64,000 nucleotides of DNA from Alloascoidea africana. Its lineage: Eukaryota; Ascomycota; Alloascoideomycetes; Alloascoideales; Alloascoideaceae. How positions within the stretch are numbered: the first letter of the stretch is position 1; each line of letters begins with the position of its first letter. Where the stretch lies: assembly GCA_030581615.1 (NCBI GenBank), contig JAKTTT010000052.1:1-64000 (forward strand), in the 5' to 3' direction. A program made the position numbers and the translations under genes. Below are positions 56,113 through 64,000 of the stretch, one piece after another. Under the pieces are notes generated by a model. The model saw only the letters and a program-made list of their open reading frames with translations, made no database searches and was not told the DNA's origin.

Positions 56113-58082
56113 TTAAAGGGGAGCACCTATTCTCCTGCTTAGTAGACGAGCATTATCCAGCAATACTTTGATAAACTCTTCATAAATGAGCCCTGTGTTC
56201 GAATTGGGATTTTCTTTAAGCTTCATGTAGGTTTCGATCAAAAATCTTGATTCAAGCTCAAGCTCTGCTTCATACTTAAAGACCCAATGATGCGGGTTAT
56301 TTGGTAAGTGATTTGAGACGTCCTGTGGTCCCTTGTCTTGTCTGATACTGGTTAAATCAAGGCGCTGTCTGGTTTTATGGTGAATGTAACTGATCCTATT
56401 TTTTTCTCTAACAAGTGAAGGCTGTTCGTCTTTAAGTCGAATACTAGAGTCGCTATCTGGTATTTCTGTAGATAAACTGATTCGAAAGTCCACTAGAGTG
56501 TTGGGATTGTAAATCAAAAGGTCTGAGATTCGCCGTTTTTCTATACAACAAACCTCCCTCCCCGTGGATTTATCTATAGTTCTTCTTATTTTCCGGGGTT
56601 TTTTGCTTCTTTCCAGCACTTCATGAATATTATCAATATGACTAGTTTTTTCTATCCGGAAAGAAGATTTTGAACGTTGTTTTGTTGCAGCCAGTACCTT
56701 AAAGAACTCATTAAGCGTGTCGAACAAAGGCCTGTCCAAGCCTGCTTCAAAAGATATGGAAAAGTTGTTTTCCTTTGATATTATAGCCTCCGACATTATT
56801 GGAGTTACAAGTCGTCCATTCTTGTCATTATCCCATATTCTTCCAAACTTCAATTCCACCTAGGCACATCACAGTTAGTAAACAATTATAATCCATCTTT
56901 TTTACAGTAGCACCAAGAGCATACCTCAACATGTTGCAACTCTATTCTTGATAAAGCATCTAGTTGTGCATATAACCAGTTGCCCACCTGTCTCGTTAGA
57001 TCTTCATAAGGTATCACGCCTGTTACGGAAGGTTCTAGACCGGAAATCATCTTGAAAGGACTTGAATCTTGGTCTTCGGCATGCTTCCCCCCTTTCCATT
57101 TTTGAGCATATAATGGAGGCTTGTTGTATTTTTTTGGTTTCCTCTTTGGATCAGGTTTCTTGGGAAGTCTGTTCCCAACAGTTTTGTTGTTTTTCATGGG
57201 TGCTTTCTCGGGCGTAGAGGTTGAGGAGGTAGTTGTAGTGGTAATAGTTGCGTTGGTTTTGTGCTGCATTGTAGTGGTGGGTGTAGTTACTGGCATAGTT
57301 TGACTCATACCGAACGGAGACCTGTTGTGTTCGCTAATCGCCATGTGTGGAGAAGAAGAACCAAAAGAATGTTGGTGAGAATGTCTTTGCACATTGACCT
57401 GGCGATCGCTTTCGGAGCCTGACTTGCCCATTTGCAACTTGTCGTGGTTTGGGGTTGTAGGGGAAGAAGTCGCGACAGACCCAACACTGTCGTTTCGCGC
57501 GCTGCCACCCATGTTTCCAGCGACAGAGGGAGAAGGTAGGAGCCCTGGTAGTGAATCTGATCTTCCTACGAGTGGCTGCTCAGTGGGTGATTTTAGACTG
57601 TTCATGGGTATGCTAACTGCTTTGGCGATAGAGGGACTGGTGACACGCGTTGTAATGTCGACATCTTCGTCGTTCGTAATGTTGTTAATGCTGTTTCTAT
57701 GCGAAGCATTATCTATACTAGATCGACGAGATGAAGATCTGCTAGTAGACCGTAAGCTTTCGTCATAGTGCCCATAATGATGACCTGCCATAGCATTGAC
57801 CATGATTGCAGACGAATGGTCTGGCAGATGAGTGGCAGTGTGGTTGTACCCACCCGCCACGGACGGGCTGAATTGGACCTTTGCACCTCCACTGGTAGCT
57901 TCATTATTCATCATATCTGAGATGGATATAGAATGGTTCCTGTTTCCTGGCGTTACCGGTGGTGGCATTGTGCCTGGCGGGACGTTTGCCTGGACAACTG
58001 TGTTGTTGTTGTATGTGCGTGAAGCGGATGTGGAGGACTGTCCTTGACTGCTGTCGGGGTTGAGAATAGATCTGAAGTTCAT
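56113..58082 (-). CDS. CET1: mRNA capping RNA 5'-triphosphatase, Cet1-like, two exons
   Basis: Exons 58082-56925 and 56859-56113 join into 634 residues. It is the fungal metal-dependent (tunnel-fold) RNA triphosphatase that removes the gamma phosphate of nascent Pol II transcripts. Residues 1-320 are Ser/Thr/Asn-rich and disordered. YAQKW at 325-329 matches the WAQKW motif that binds guanylyltransferase. The first catalytic strand spans the intron (VE then VELKFGRI, with metal-ligand Glu). Later strands have EKRRISDLLIYNPNTLVDFR and the last acidic strand has KYEAELELE. The intron (56924-56860, 65 nt) has GTATGC, TACTAAC and CCTAG. The frame opens at TTG 58097, and I take the ATG. It is a divergent neighbour of nothing: RPB9 lies upstream on the same strand. 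Confidence 0.92.
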
Positions 58083-58661
58083 TTTCCTACAAAGCAAGAT
58101 TGTGAAACGACCTCGAGCTTTTCGATAGAGGTCTTGTCCGTTCCGCTACCGTTGAAAATATGGATTTTTTTGGCCGCTTCTTATGTTTTGTTGGAGTGAT
58201 GAAGTGGAAGGAAGAGGTGCAGTTACCCGCCTTAAGGTGTTTTGCTGGTTTCCTTCTCTTAGTCAACGAACAAGATGACGGGGAGTAGGAAAGTATTTGG
58301 ACTTGGTAGAAGGCTAGGTGAAGGGGCATAAGAGATTACGAAGAGATTAAACCAAAAGAGCTATCTACTATTACGTACATGGATATGCTCTGTAGCTAGC
58401 GAGGCTACTGGGGTAGTGAACAAGAACACTTGTTTCACCATCCTGTAAGCCCTTCATTTCCATCTGAGTGATACAGTTAAAAGATTTTATACATATATGT
58501 TTGTCTTGAGTAACCCCCTGCTTCATAACAAACACTATTAGAACATTAAAACACCGCAAAATGAAAATAGAATGCCCTTTGTTGCAAATACTGCCTTCCA
58601 AGACGTATTTCTTTTTTATCCAAAATCTTTGTAATCCGCCGTTTGGATAGCGGTTTCTGGG
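58083..58661. other. Intergenic between RPB9 and CET1
   Basis: 579 bp between the RPB9 stop and the CET1 ATG. CTTTGTAG lies just before the CET1 ATG and could be a 3' splice site of a 5'-UTR intron. No other structure. Confidence 0.45.
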
Positions 58662-59210
58662 TTATGATCGAAATATGTGTTGACAATTTAAGCAGACGTA
58701 AAACAAAATCTTAAAAGTTATGGTTAGTTTCCTAAGGGTATGGAAACGGCTGACACAATTCGGACTTACCATAGTTGTTTCTTTTCTTCGCTGCTGCGAT
58801 TGGAAAAACACATTCTCATGTTCATGACATTTTGGACACTCCTTATTTGATCGTGGCTAATTAAGAAACAGGTCAGCTTTGAGTTATTTCATATCACAGA
58901 CAAGCAATAGTAGAAACACACCAAAGTTGGGTCTAATCCAATATCTTGTACCACTCCTGCCGTCTCACTAAAGACAACCAAAAGAATTATGTTAGTGCCA
59001 GTTCCCCTAATATTTTTGAAACTGGAATAATACACACCCAATGTTTGAGATAAGCTCGTTTCTAAAAACTTTTGGACCAGAAGCTATTTCGGTGTAGCCA
59101 CAGTTTCGGCAGGAATACAATAATCTCGGTTTACCATCATCGCCTCCCAATCTATCCTCCTTAGGGTACAACATATTGTTGCATTCGAGGCAAAAGTGGA
59201 AGGATGACAT
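58662..59210 (-). CDS. RPB9: RNA polymerase II subunit Rpb9, four exons
   Basis: Minus-strand exons 59210-59038, 58967-58922, 58856-58770 and 58709-58662 give 117 residues. Rpb9 supports Pol II start-site choice, fidelity and TFIIS-linked cleavage. The first zinc ribbon has CLEC (7-10) and CRNC (34-37). The linker carries [13 protein letters not shown], and the second ribbon has CPKC (80-83) and CLNC (108-111). The conserved [13 protein letters not shown] and [10 protein letters not shown] motifs are intact. Introns are 70, 65 and 60 nt. Several have GTGTGT starts, and the last acceptor is TTTTAAG. The start was chosen at MSSFHFC, like the family. An in-frame ATG at 59276 would add 22 residues and is less likely. 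Length is close to the 122-aa yeast protein. Confidence 0.95.
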
Positions 59211-59403
59211 CTCTTTTCCTGGCAGACGCGAACCTTTTGACTCTTTGGTAGATGGAAAGTGGGTATGGTAAAGCATCAGCCATCTAAGGCTGGGTAACTA
59301 GAACTATGAATATAAGCATAAACCCACAGACCCGCCACGCACTTATGCAATTGAGTCTCATCGGGGAGTTAGCCACCACACAAACAATACTGGCATCATC
59401 ATC
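59211..59403. promoter_or_regulatory. Divergent promoter region, RPB9 / GRH1
   Basis: A 193-bp bidirectional interval between two housekeeping-type genes. No TATA box is evident. Confidence 0.5.
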
Positions 59404-60801
59404 ATGTTCCAGTTTGCCAAAAATATAGTCAAGTCTATTGAGCAATCTGCCGAAACCTTGCTCTCGAATGAAAGCATTGAGAACAGGGGTGGGGATAAAA
59501 TACCTGATTTTGGTTTTCGAGTTGTGCATGTTGAACGGGACTCTCTGGCAGACAAGAGCGGGCTCGAGTCTTGGTTTGATTTCATCATAGGCATCAATGG
59601 GCATGAATTCACAGTGAAGCAACCGCAACAGGGGGTGGTGTCGCCAGGAGGCAAATCTCGGGGTGCTTCTTTTGCAACATCAATGGCAGAGTTTCCCTAC
59701 AGCAACAGTAACGCTGCGCCGCCTGAGCCTGGTGTTCAACCACCTGGGCACATTAGAAGAGCAAGTGGTGGATGGGCCACGAACAAAGTAGTCGGAGCAC
59801 TCTCGTCTGGCCTTAGCTACATATCTGATCTGGAGTCAGAGCCAGATCTGGATGTTTTGCAGAGAGAAATGCGGAATTGTAAAGGCAGATCAGTGACTTT
59901 TGATGTTTGGAGCGCAAAAGGTGCTGTTATACGGCGTGTTGTTTTCCCAATCAACGAGATCAAAGAAGCGCAAACTTTTGAGAAAGATTTCAAATTGGTT
60001 CCAAGCGAGAGTGAGCAGCAGGCTGTTGAGAGTAGTTCCGCCACCAACTCCGAGTTCCCCAACTTTGGGTTTGGACTAAGTGCACAGTGGACTCCTCTTT
60101 CAGCTGCAAACTACATATGGCGTGTCTTGGATGTAAAGCCAAACTCTCCAGCTCACAAAGCTGGACTAATTGCACACAGCGACTACATAATTGGCGCTCA
60201 GGATGGCTTATTGGCGACTGGAGGTGAAGGTCTCTTGTCGAGAATTATCGGAAGGGTAGCAGAGCCCGACGGTACAGGCAAGCTGGAGTTGTACGTTTAT
60301 AACCACGATTATGACATTGTGAGACCCACGATTATAGAGCCTGCTCGAGGATGGGGCGGCGAAGGGCTTTTGGGATGTGGAGTGGGCTACGGATACTTGA
60401 ACCGGATCCCCGAGGTCGTGGGCAAGTTTAAGAGTAACCTGAACGACAATTCCAAGTATGAGCTTGCTCCAGGATCAACATTGTTTGAGTTGAACGCCCC
60501 TGGTGCTGCCAATGCTGTGCAAAGTGAAATCATCACTCCTGCCTCGGCTCCAGCTCTTCCAGTGCCCCAGGCCAATAGTGGGCTTCAAATTTCTCAGCCA
60601 ACAAGCCTTCAACAGCCTCTGATCCCGCCCTCCCATCACAAGAAAAAGAAGGCCAGAGCCAGGCCCGATCTCAACGCGTATTTCCAAGAAGAGAGTCAAC
60701 GGAGTAAGCAAGATGACTACATTCCCTCCTCGAATGCCGAGTCCAAAGCGCAGCCTCCACCCCCACCGCCGCCCTCTTCCGCCACCCAGCCTCCAAGTTA
60801 A
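59404..60801 (+). CDS. GRH1: GRASP protein, Grh1-like
   Basis: A 465-residue GRASP55/65 orthologue. The N-terminal MFQFAKNIVKSIEQSAETLL is an amphipathic helix matching yeast Grh1, where it is N-acetylated and binds membranes. Two PDZ-like GRASP domains follow. The first (about 38-195) contains FGFRVVHVERDSLADKSGLE and is split by a low-complexity loop. The second (about 220-320) contains NYIWRVLDVKPNSPAHKAGL and DYIIGAQDG. The C-terminal 90 residues are Pro/Ser-rich (LPVPQANSGLQ, PPPPPPPSS), as in the family's regulatory tail. The role is early secretory pathway and unconventional secretion, together with Bug1 in yeast. It is longer than the 372-aa yeast protein. Intronless. Confidence 0.92.
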   Translation: MFQFAKNIVKSIEQSAETLLSNESIENRGGDKIPDFGFRVVHVERDSLADKSGLESWFDFIIGINGHEFTVKQPQQGVVSPGGKSRGASFATSMAEFPYSNSNAAPPEPGVQPPGHIRRASGGWATNKVVGALSSGLSYISDLESEPDLDVLQREMRNCKGRSVTFDVWSAKGAVIRRVVFPINEIKEAQTFEKDFKLVPSESEQQAVESSSATNSEFPNFGFGLSAQWTPLSAANYIWRVLDVKPNSPAHKAGLIAHSDYIIGAQDGLLATGGEGLLSRIIGRVAEPDGTGKLELYVYNHDYDIVRPTIIEPARGWGGEGLLGCGVGYGYLNRIPEVVGKFKSNLNDNSKYELAPGSTLFELNAPGAANAVQSEIITPASAPALPVPQANSGLQISQPTSLQQPLIPPSHHKKKKARARPDLNAYFQEESQRSKQDDYIPSSNAESKAQPPPPPPPSSATQPPS

Positions 60802-60989
60802 TGTCACAACTATATACTTATTTACGGATATGAATGCTAAATGATTCTCTCTAGTCTTGTCCCGCCTAGTCTATTTTTCCAATCGTCCCTGTCCCCCGTG
60901 ACAAACACCCGTACACCGCACTCACTATCACAAACTCTTTTTCGCAGTGGCACAGGCTCCGGTCCGCCATCCCTTGATCTCTGCTCGCC

Positions 60990-62630
60990 ATGACGAATAC
61001 CATCCCATTACAGCTAAATAGCGCTTCAAACACATCTTTGCTCAAGTCTGAGACAGGCCCGCTATACTGTTCCGGAACTTCTAATGGTGCTGCTTCAAAG
61101 GGGGATGTCGCTAATGAAACATTAGGAGGGCAAGGTGAATCCTACTTTGGCCATAATAAGCAAGAGCTTACCAGGTTGATAATTCAGTCTCTGATGGAAA
61201 TGGGGTACGAAACAAGTGCGCTTCAGTTACAACAAGAGTCCAAAATAGAAATCGACCCTCCACTGGTATTGAATTTTACAAATGCTGTGAAGAACGGGCT
61301 ATGGGATGAGGTTGAAAGGTCGTTAGAGTCTTTGGAGTTGCAACCTCACGCAGACAAGAAACATATGCTATTTTTGATCAGGAGGCAAAAATACTTGGAG
61401 CTGTTGATGGAGAACAATAAAGCAGCTGCTCTACATGTTCTGAGATATGAGCTCTCGCCTTTACACATTGACAAGATACAAAGGCTATCTTCATTGCTGA
61501 TGTGCAACTCTATATACGATCTGAAATCTGCTTCGGATTGGAGTGGCGACCGTGGTGATCTACTTGTAACATTGCAAAAGTTTGTTTCACCCAACGTCAT
61601 GCTCCCTCAGCACAGGCTCAGTGCATTGTTGGATCAGGCTAAGAATTTCCAGAGATCGCGAGCTTTGTGGCTGCTAGGTGTCACCAAGAACCAGGACATT
61701 TCTCTATACAAGGACTACCTTGGAGATAAGACTTCATTCCCCCGCAGAACCACCCGAGTTTTATCCGACCACAGCGATGAAGCATGGTTTGTACGATTTT
61801 CAAATAACGGCAAGTATCTGGCCTCTACTTCAAAAGATACCACGATCAATGTTTACGATGTTGACCAGGATTACAAGCTCATAACCACATTGAGAGGACA
61901 CGAGAAGGCTGTTGATTACGTGTCCTGGTCGCCAGATGACAACTACATCTTGACGAGCGGAATGAGCTTTAAAATATGGAATCCTCTGACTGGGGCATGC
62001 GTACGGACAATTGAACACAATGGCAACGCGGGAACGTGCAATTGGATACCGGGGACCTACAGGTTTCTGACAAGCTCGCTGGGGAAACAAATCGATCTTT
62101 GGGATCTTGATGGAACCTCGCTTCACCACTGGAACGCATTAATGGTTCGAGATCTCGCAGTTACCCCCGATGGCTCAAAGTTTGTAGCCATTCTTTCGAA
62201 CGATGGGAACGAGGGCAAAATGGCTATATATGACCTGAGCACTAAGGAGCTACTAAAGGAGATCGATTTGAAGAATAGGAAGTTGACGAGCATTCAGATA
62301 TCGTCAGATTCCAAATACGCGCTGATCAACGTCGGGTCTGATGAGTTACACATTTGGGATATCGATAATTACTATCTTGTCCAAAAGTTCTTTGGACACA
62401 GACAGGACAAATTCATCATCAGGTCCTGTTTTGGGGGGCTTGATGACAGTGTAGTTGCATCTGGATCAGAGGACGGACGCGTATACGTTTGGAATAGGAA
62501 ATTTGGGGCTCTCGTTCAGGCACTCTCTGGGCACACAAAACCGGTAAACTCTGTGGATTGGAATCCAAAGTATCCTTCAATGTTTGCATCTTCAAGTGAT
62601 GACCAAACTGTTCGTATTTGGGGACCCTAA
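60990..62630 (+). CDS. GID7: GID E3 ligase subunit 7 (WDR26-type), LisH-CTLH-WD40
   Basis: A 546-residue protein with LisH (about 56-88, KQELTRLIIQSLMEMGYET), CTLH (93-150, FTNAVKNGLWDEVERSLESL) and a C-terminal WD40 propeller from about 256 to 546. Clear blades include HSDEAWFVRFSNNGKYLAS, HEKAVDYVSWSPDDNYIL and the last HTKPVNSVDWNPKYPSMFAS ending RIWGP. This is the order of Gid7/WDR26, the subunit that lets the GID/CTLH ligase form higher assemblies. It is shorter than S. cerevisiae Gid7 (745 aa) but complete in domain order. The promoter is CT-rich. GID9 of the same complex lies at 2916-4472. Confidence 0.9.
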   Translation: MTNTIPLQLNSASNTSLLKSETGPLYCSGTSNGAASKGDVANETLGGQGESYFGHNKQELTRLIIQSLMEMGYETSALQLQQESKIEIDPPLVLNFTNAVKNGLWDEVERSLESLELQPHADKKHMLFLIRRQKYLELLMENNKAAALHVLRYELSPLHIDKIQRLSSLLMCNSIYDLKSASDWSGDRGDLLVTLQKFVSPNVMLPQHRLSALLDQAKNFQRSRALWLLGVTKNQDISLYKDYLGDKTSFPRRTTRVLSDHSDEAWFVRFSNNGKYLASTSKDTTINVYDVDQDYKLITTLRGHEKAVDYVSWSPDDNYILTSGMSFKIWNPLTGACVRTIEHNGNAGTCNWIPGTYRFLTSSLGKQIDLWDLDGTSLHHWNALMVRDLAVTPDGSKFVAILSNDGNEGKMAIYDLSTKELLKEIDLKNRKLTSIQISSDSKYALINVGSDELHIWDIDNYYLVQKFFGHRQDKFIIRSCFGGLDDSVVASGSEDGRVYVWNRKFGALVQALSGHTKPVNSVDWNPKYPSMFASSSDDQTVRIWGP

Positions 62631-63478
62631 TGAATGATTTTTACATGTCTCATGATTCACATTTATATTTTTGCTTTTTCATTTTCCTCTGCTGTTCAAC
62701 TTTTACTCTTACTATTATTCTTGCGTCTATTTTACTCCCCCTTTTTTTTGTTTGTGCTAGCTTTGATGGTTACGCTGTTTAAGTAGAACATGACTGTTGG
62801 CTGTTTGAATTTATTTTTCTTCTTCTTCCAGCTCTTGTACACCAGCAGTAGAGTAGTTAATCTGGTTTTTGCTATTTGAGGGTGAATATCAATCTTTAAA
62901 AGATTTTTGTTTTCACCTCTACCACGGACTTTTAGTTCTGACATTCAAAAAAGTATTTGTTTTAAATGAAGATGGGTTCCATGATTCGGGATCTATTTGC
63001 TAACGATCCAAGTTTCTTTTCAAAATACGCCAATGGAAGATTACAATCAGTGTGGGTTTGCTGTCTTAACCTACTGCTGTTCATTGCACATGATGCGAGT
63101 CTTTCACCATAATTCCCATTTGAGGTCACACAGACGCTAACGGCTCCTTGTGTCGAGCCTTATCTCTCGGTCTCAGTTTCGATTTCAATATTATCTTCGA
63201 TTTCGATTTCGATTTCGACTTCAGCCTAGTCTCCGGTTCGGCTCCGACTCGGTCTGATTTGGCACGCCAGGGCCACGCCGGGCGGGTCTTTCAGGAACAA
63301 CATCCATCCATTTGTCCGGTCCCATCGTGGCTACTCGGGCCTCCAGGGTTGTAACTACAGCTGCTTCCTTCCTTGCTGACTCTTATCCCTACCACTATTT
63401 GTTCCACTTGAGTGTCAACCAGACTCAAAGCCGCGAAAGGACTCAGGTCATACTCCACATACGCTTCCAACGAGTACC
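62631..63478. other. Intergenic
   Basis: 848 bp between GID7 and the peroxisomal gene. Contains a (TTTCGA)-like repeat at about 63177-63222 and T-rich DNA. No gene recognised. Confidence 0.5.
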
Positions 63479-64000
63479 ATGAGTGATAACATCATTCTCT
63501 CGATTCTGCAACATCCTGCTTTGCAAGATGTCCTGGCCATTATCAAAGGAGCCCGAAATGGTACGCACATCCAGCCGAGTGTTATTTAGAGACCCACAAC
63601 AGGATTTTTTCAAGCCTGAGAACAAGCTTAGGGCTTTATGCATATGCTAACTTTCTCTTCTTCTTTTTTTCTTTTGCTTTGGGCAAACAGGAGCTGTATA
63701 TGGAGCTAGACTGCGGTTTGGACATGCTCTTGTCATGTCTATTCTTTTCAAGTCCGGGACGTGAGTACATTGTGCAGTTGGTTCCCCCTAATTTTTTCAA
63801 CTTAACTTGAGAAGCGGATGGATAATGCTAACAGGAGCATATAACCTCTTTGTTTCGGATATAGGTGGAAACAGAAACTAGTTGGAATCCTGAGCGCTTC
63901 GCGACATCATGCGGGAGCTCTAGCCGCCTTTGCAGGAACCTACAAGACCGTTTTGTATCTTTGCAAGATTTTACGGTGTTTTGGACTAAAACAGACGCCA
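63479..64000 (+). CDS. PXMP4-like peroxisomal membrane protein, 5' part
   Basis: Exons 63479-63560, 63691-63760 and 63865 to beyond the window end. The first 96 codons are visible. The N-terminus (MSDNIILSILQHPALQDVLA) leads into the family core KGARNGAVYGARLRFGHALV, MSILFKSGT, then KQKLVGILSASRHHAGALA and FAGTYKTVLYLC. This is the Tim17-like fold of peroxisomal membrane protein 4 (PMP24). PXMP4 is an integral peroxisomal protein of unclear function. The family is absent from S. cerevisiae and is common in filamentous fungi. Introns are 130 and 104 nt with TGCTAAC-type branch points. The C-terminal half lies outside the window. Confidence 0.8.

Noticed and set aside
59211-59276. N-terminal extension of RPB9 from ATG 59276
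   Set aside because: The family starts directly at the first zinc ribbon, as at 59210.

Overview
The window looks like nuclear DNA of an ascomycete yeast, most likely an early-diverging Saccharomycotina lineage. The evidence is a yeast-type mRNA capping triphosphatase (CET1), a SUR7-family eisosome protein, WHI3, the SHS1-type septin and a WDR26/GID7 protein, together with many short spliceosomal introns. I inferred 20 introns in 9 genes, 52 to 188 nt long, with CTAAC/CTGAC-like branch points and varied 5' sites (GTAAGT, GTATGT, GTGAGT, GTACGT, GTGTGT and one GC). Budding yeasts such as Saccharomyces have far fewer introns. I cannot name the species, and I cannot tell whether CUG is reassigned.

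Layout. 0-13.5 kb is fairly dense: a 391-bp inverted repeat, BMT5 (25S rRNA m3U methyltransferase), GID9/FYV10, a mitochondrial PPR protein, a PH-domain protein, a six-exon proline iminopeptidase and a two-exon 71-aa microprotein. 13.5-28.3 kb is almost empty except for one STP-like C2H2 transcription factor flanked by 5.8 and 7.6 kb of gene-poor DNA, in which I see two very small coding candidates. 28.3-41.7 kb holds a three-exon SUR7-family gene, an 800-residue dipeptide-repeat protein and WHI3, separated by 6.9 kb of T-tracts and minisatellites. 42.7-50.8 kb holds SHS1 and PSY2 as a divergent pair, then trimethyllysine dioxygenase. 50.8-56.1 kb is an accessory patch: a tRNA-Ile(AAU), an old LTR-like fragment, 95-bp inverted repeats and three orphan ORFs. 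56.1-64 kb is dense again: CET1, RPB9, GRH1 (GRASP), GID7 and the 5' part of a PXMP4-like peroxisomal membrane protein that runs off the end.

Shared roles. Two subunits of the GID/CTLH ubiquitin ligase (GID9 and GID7) lie in the same window, 56 kb apart. WHI3, SHS1 and PSY2, adjacent to one another, all belong to cell-cycle or morphogenesis control. TMLD (carnitine synthesis) and PXMP4 (peroxisome) fit a yeast that makes its own carnitine for acyl transport. RPB9 and CET1 both serve RNA polymerase II transcription. The clearest structures not explained by genes are the two inverted repeats (930-1320 and 52808-54114), the gene deserts around the STP-like factor, and the microprotein candidates that fall below usual ORF cut-offs.
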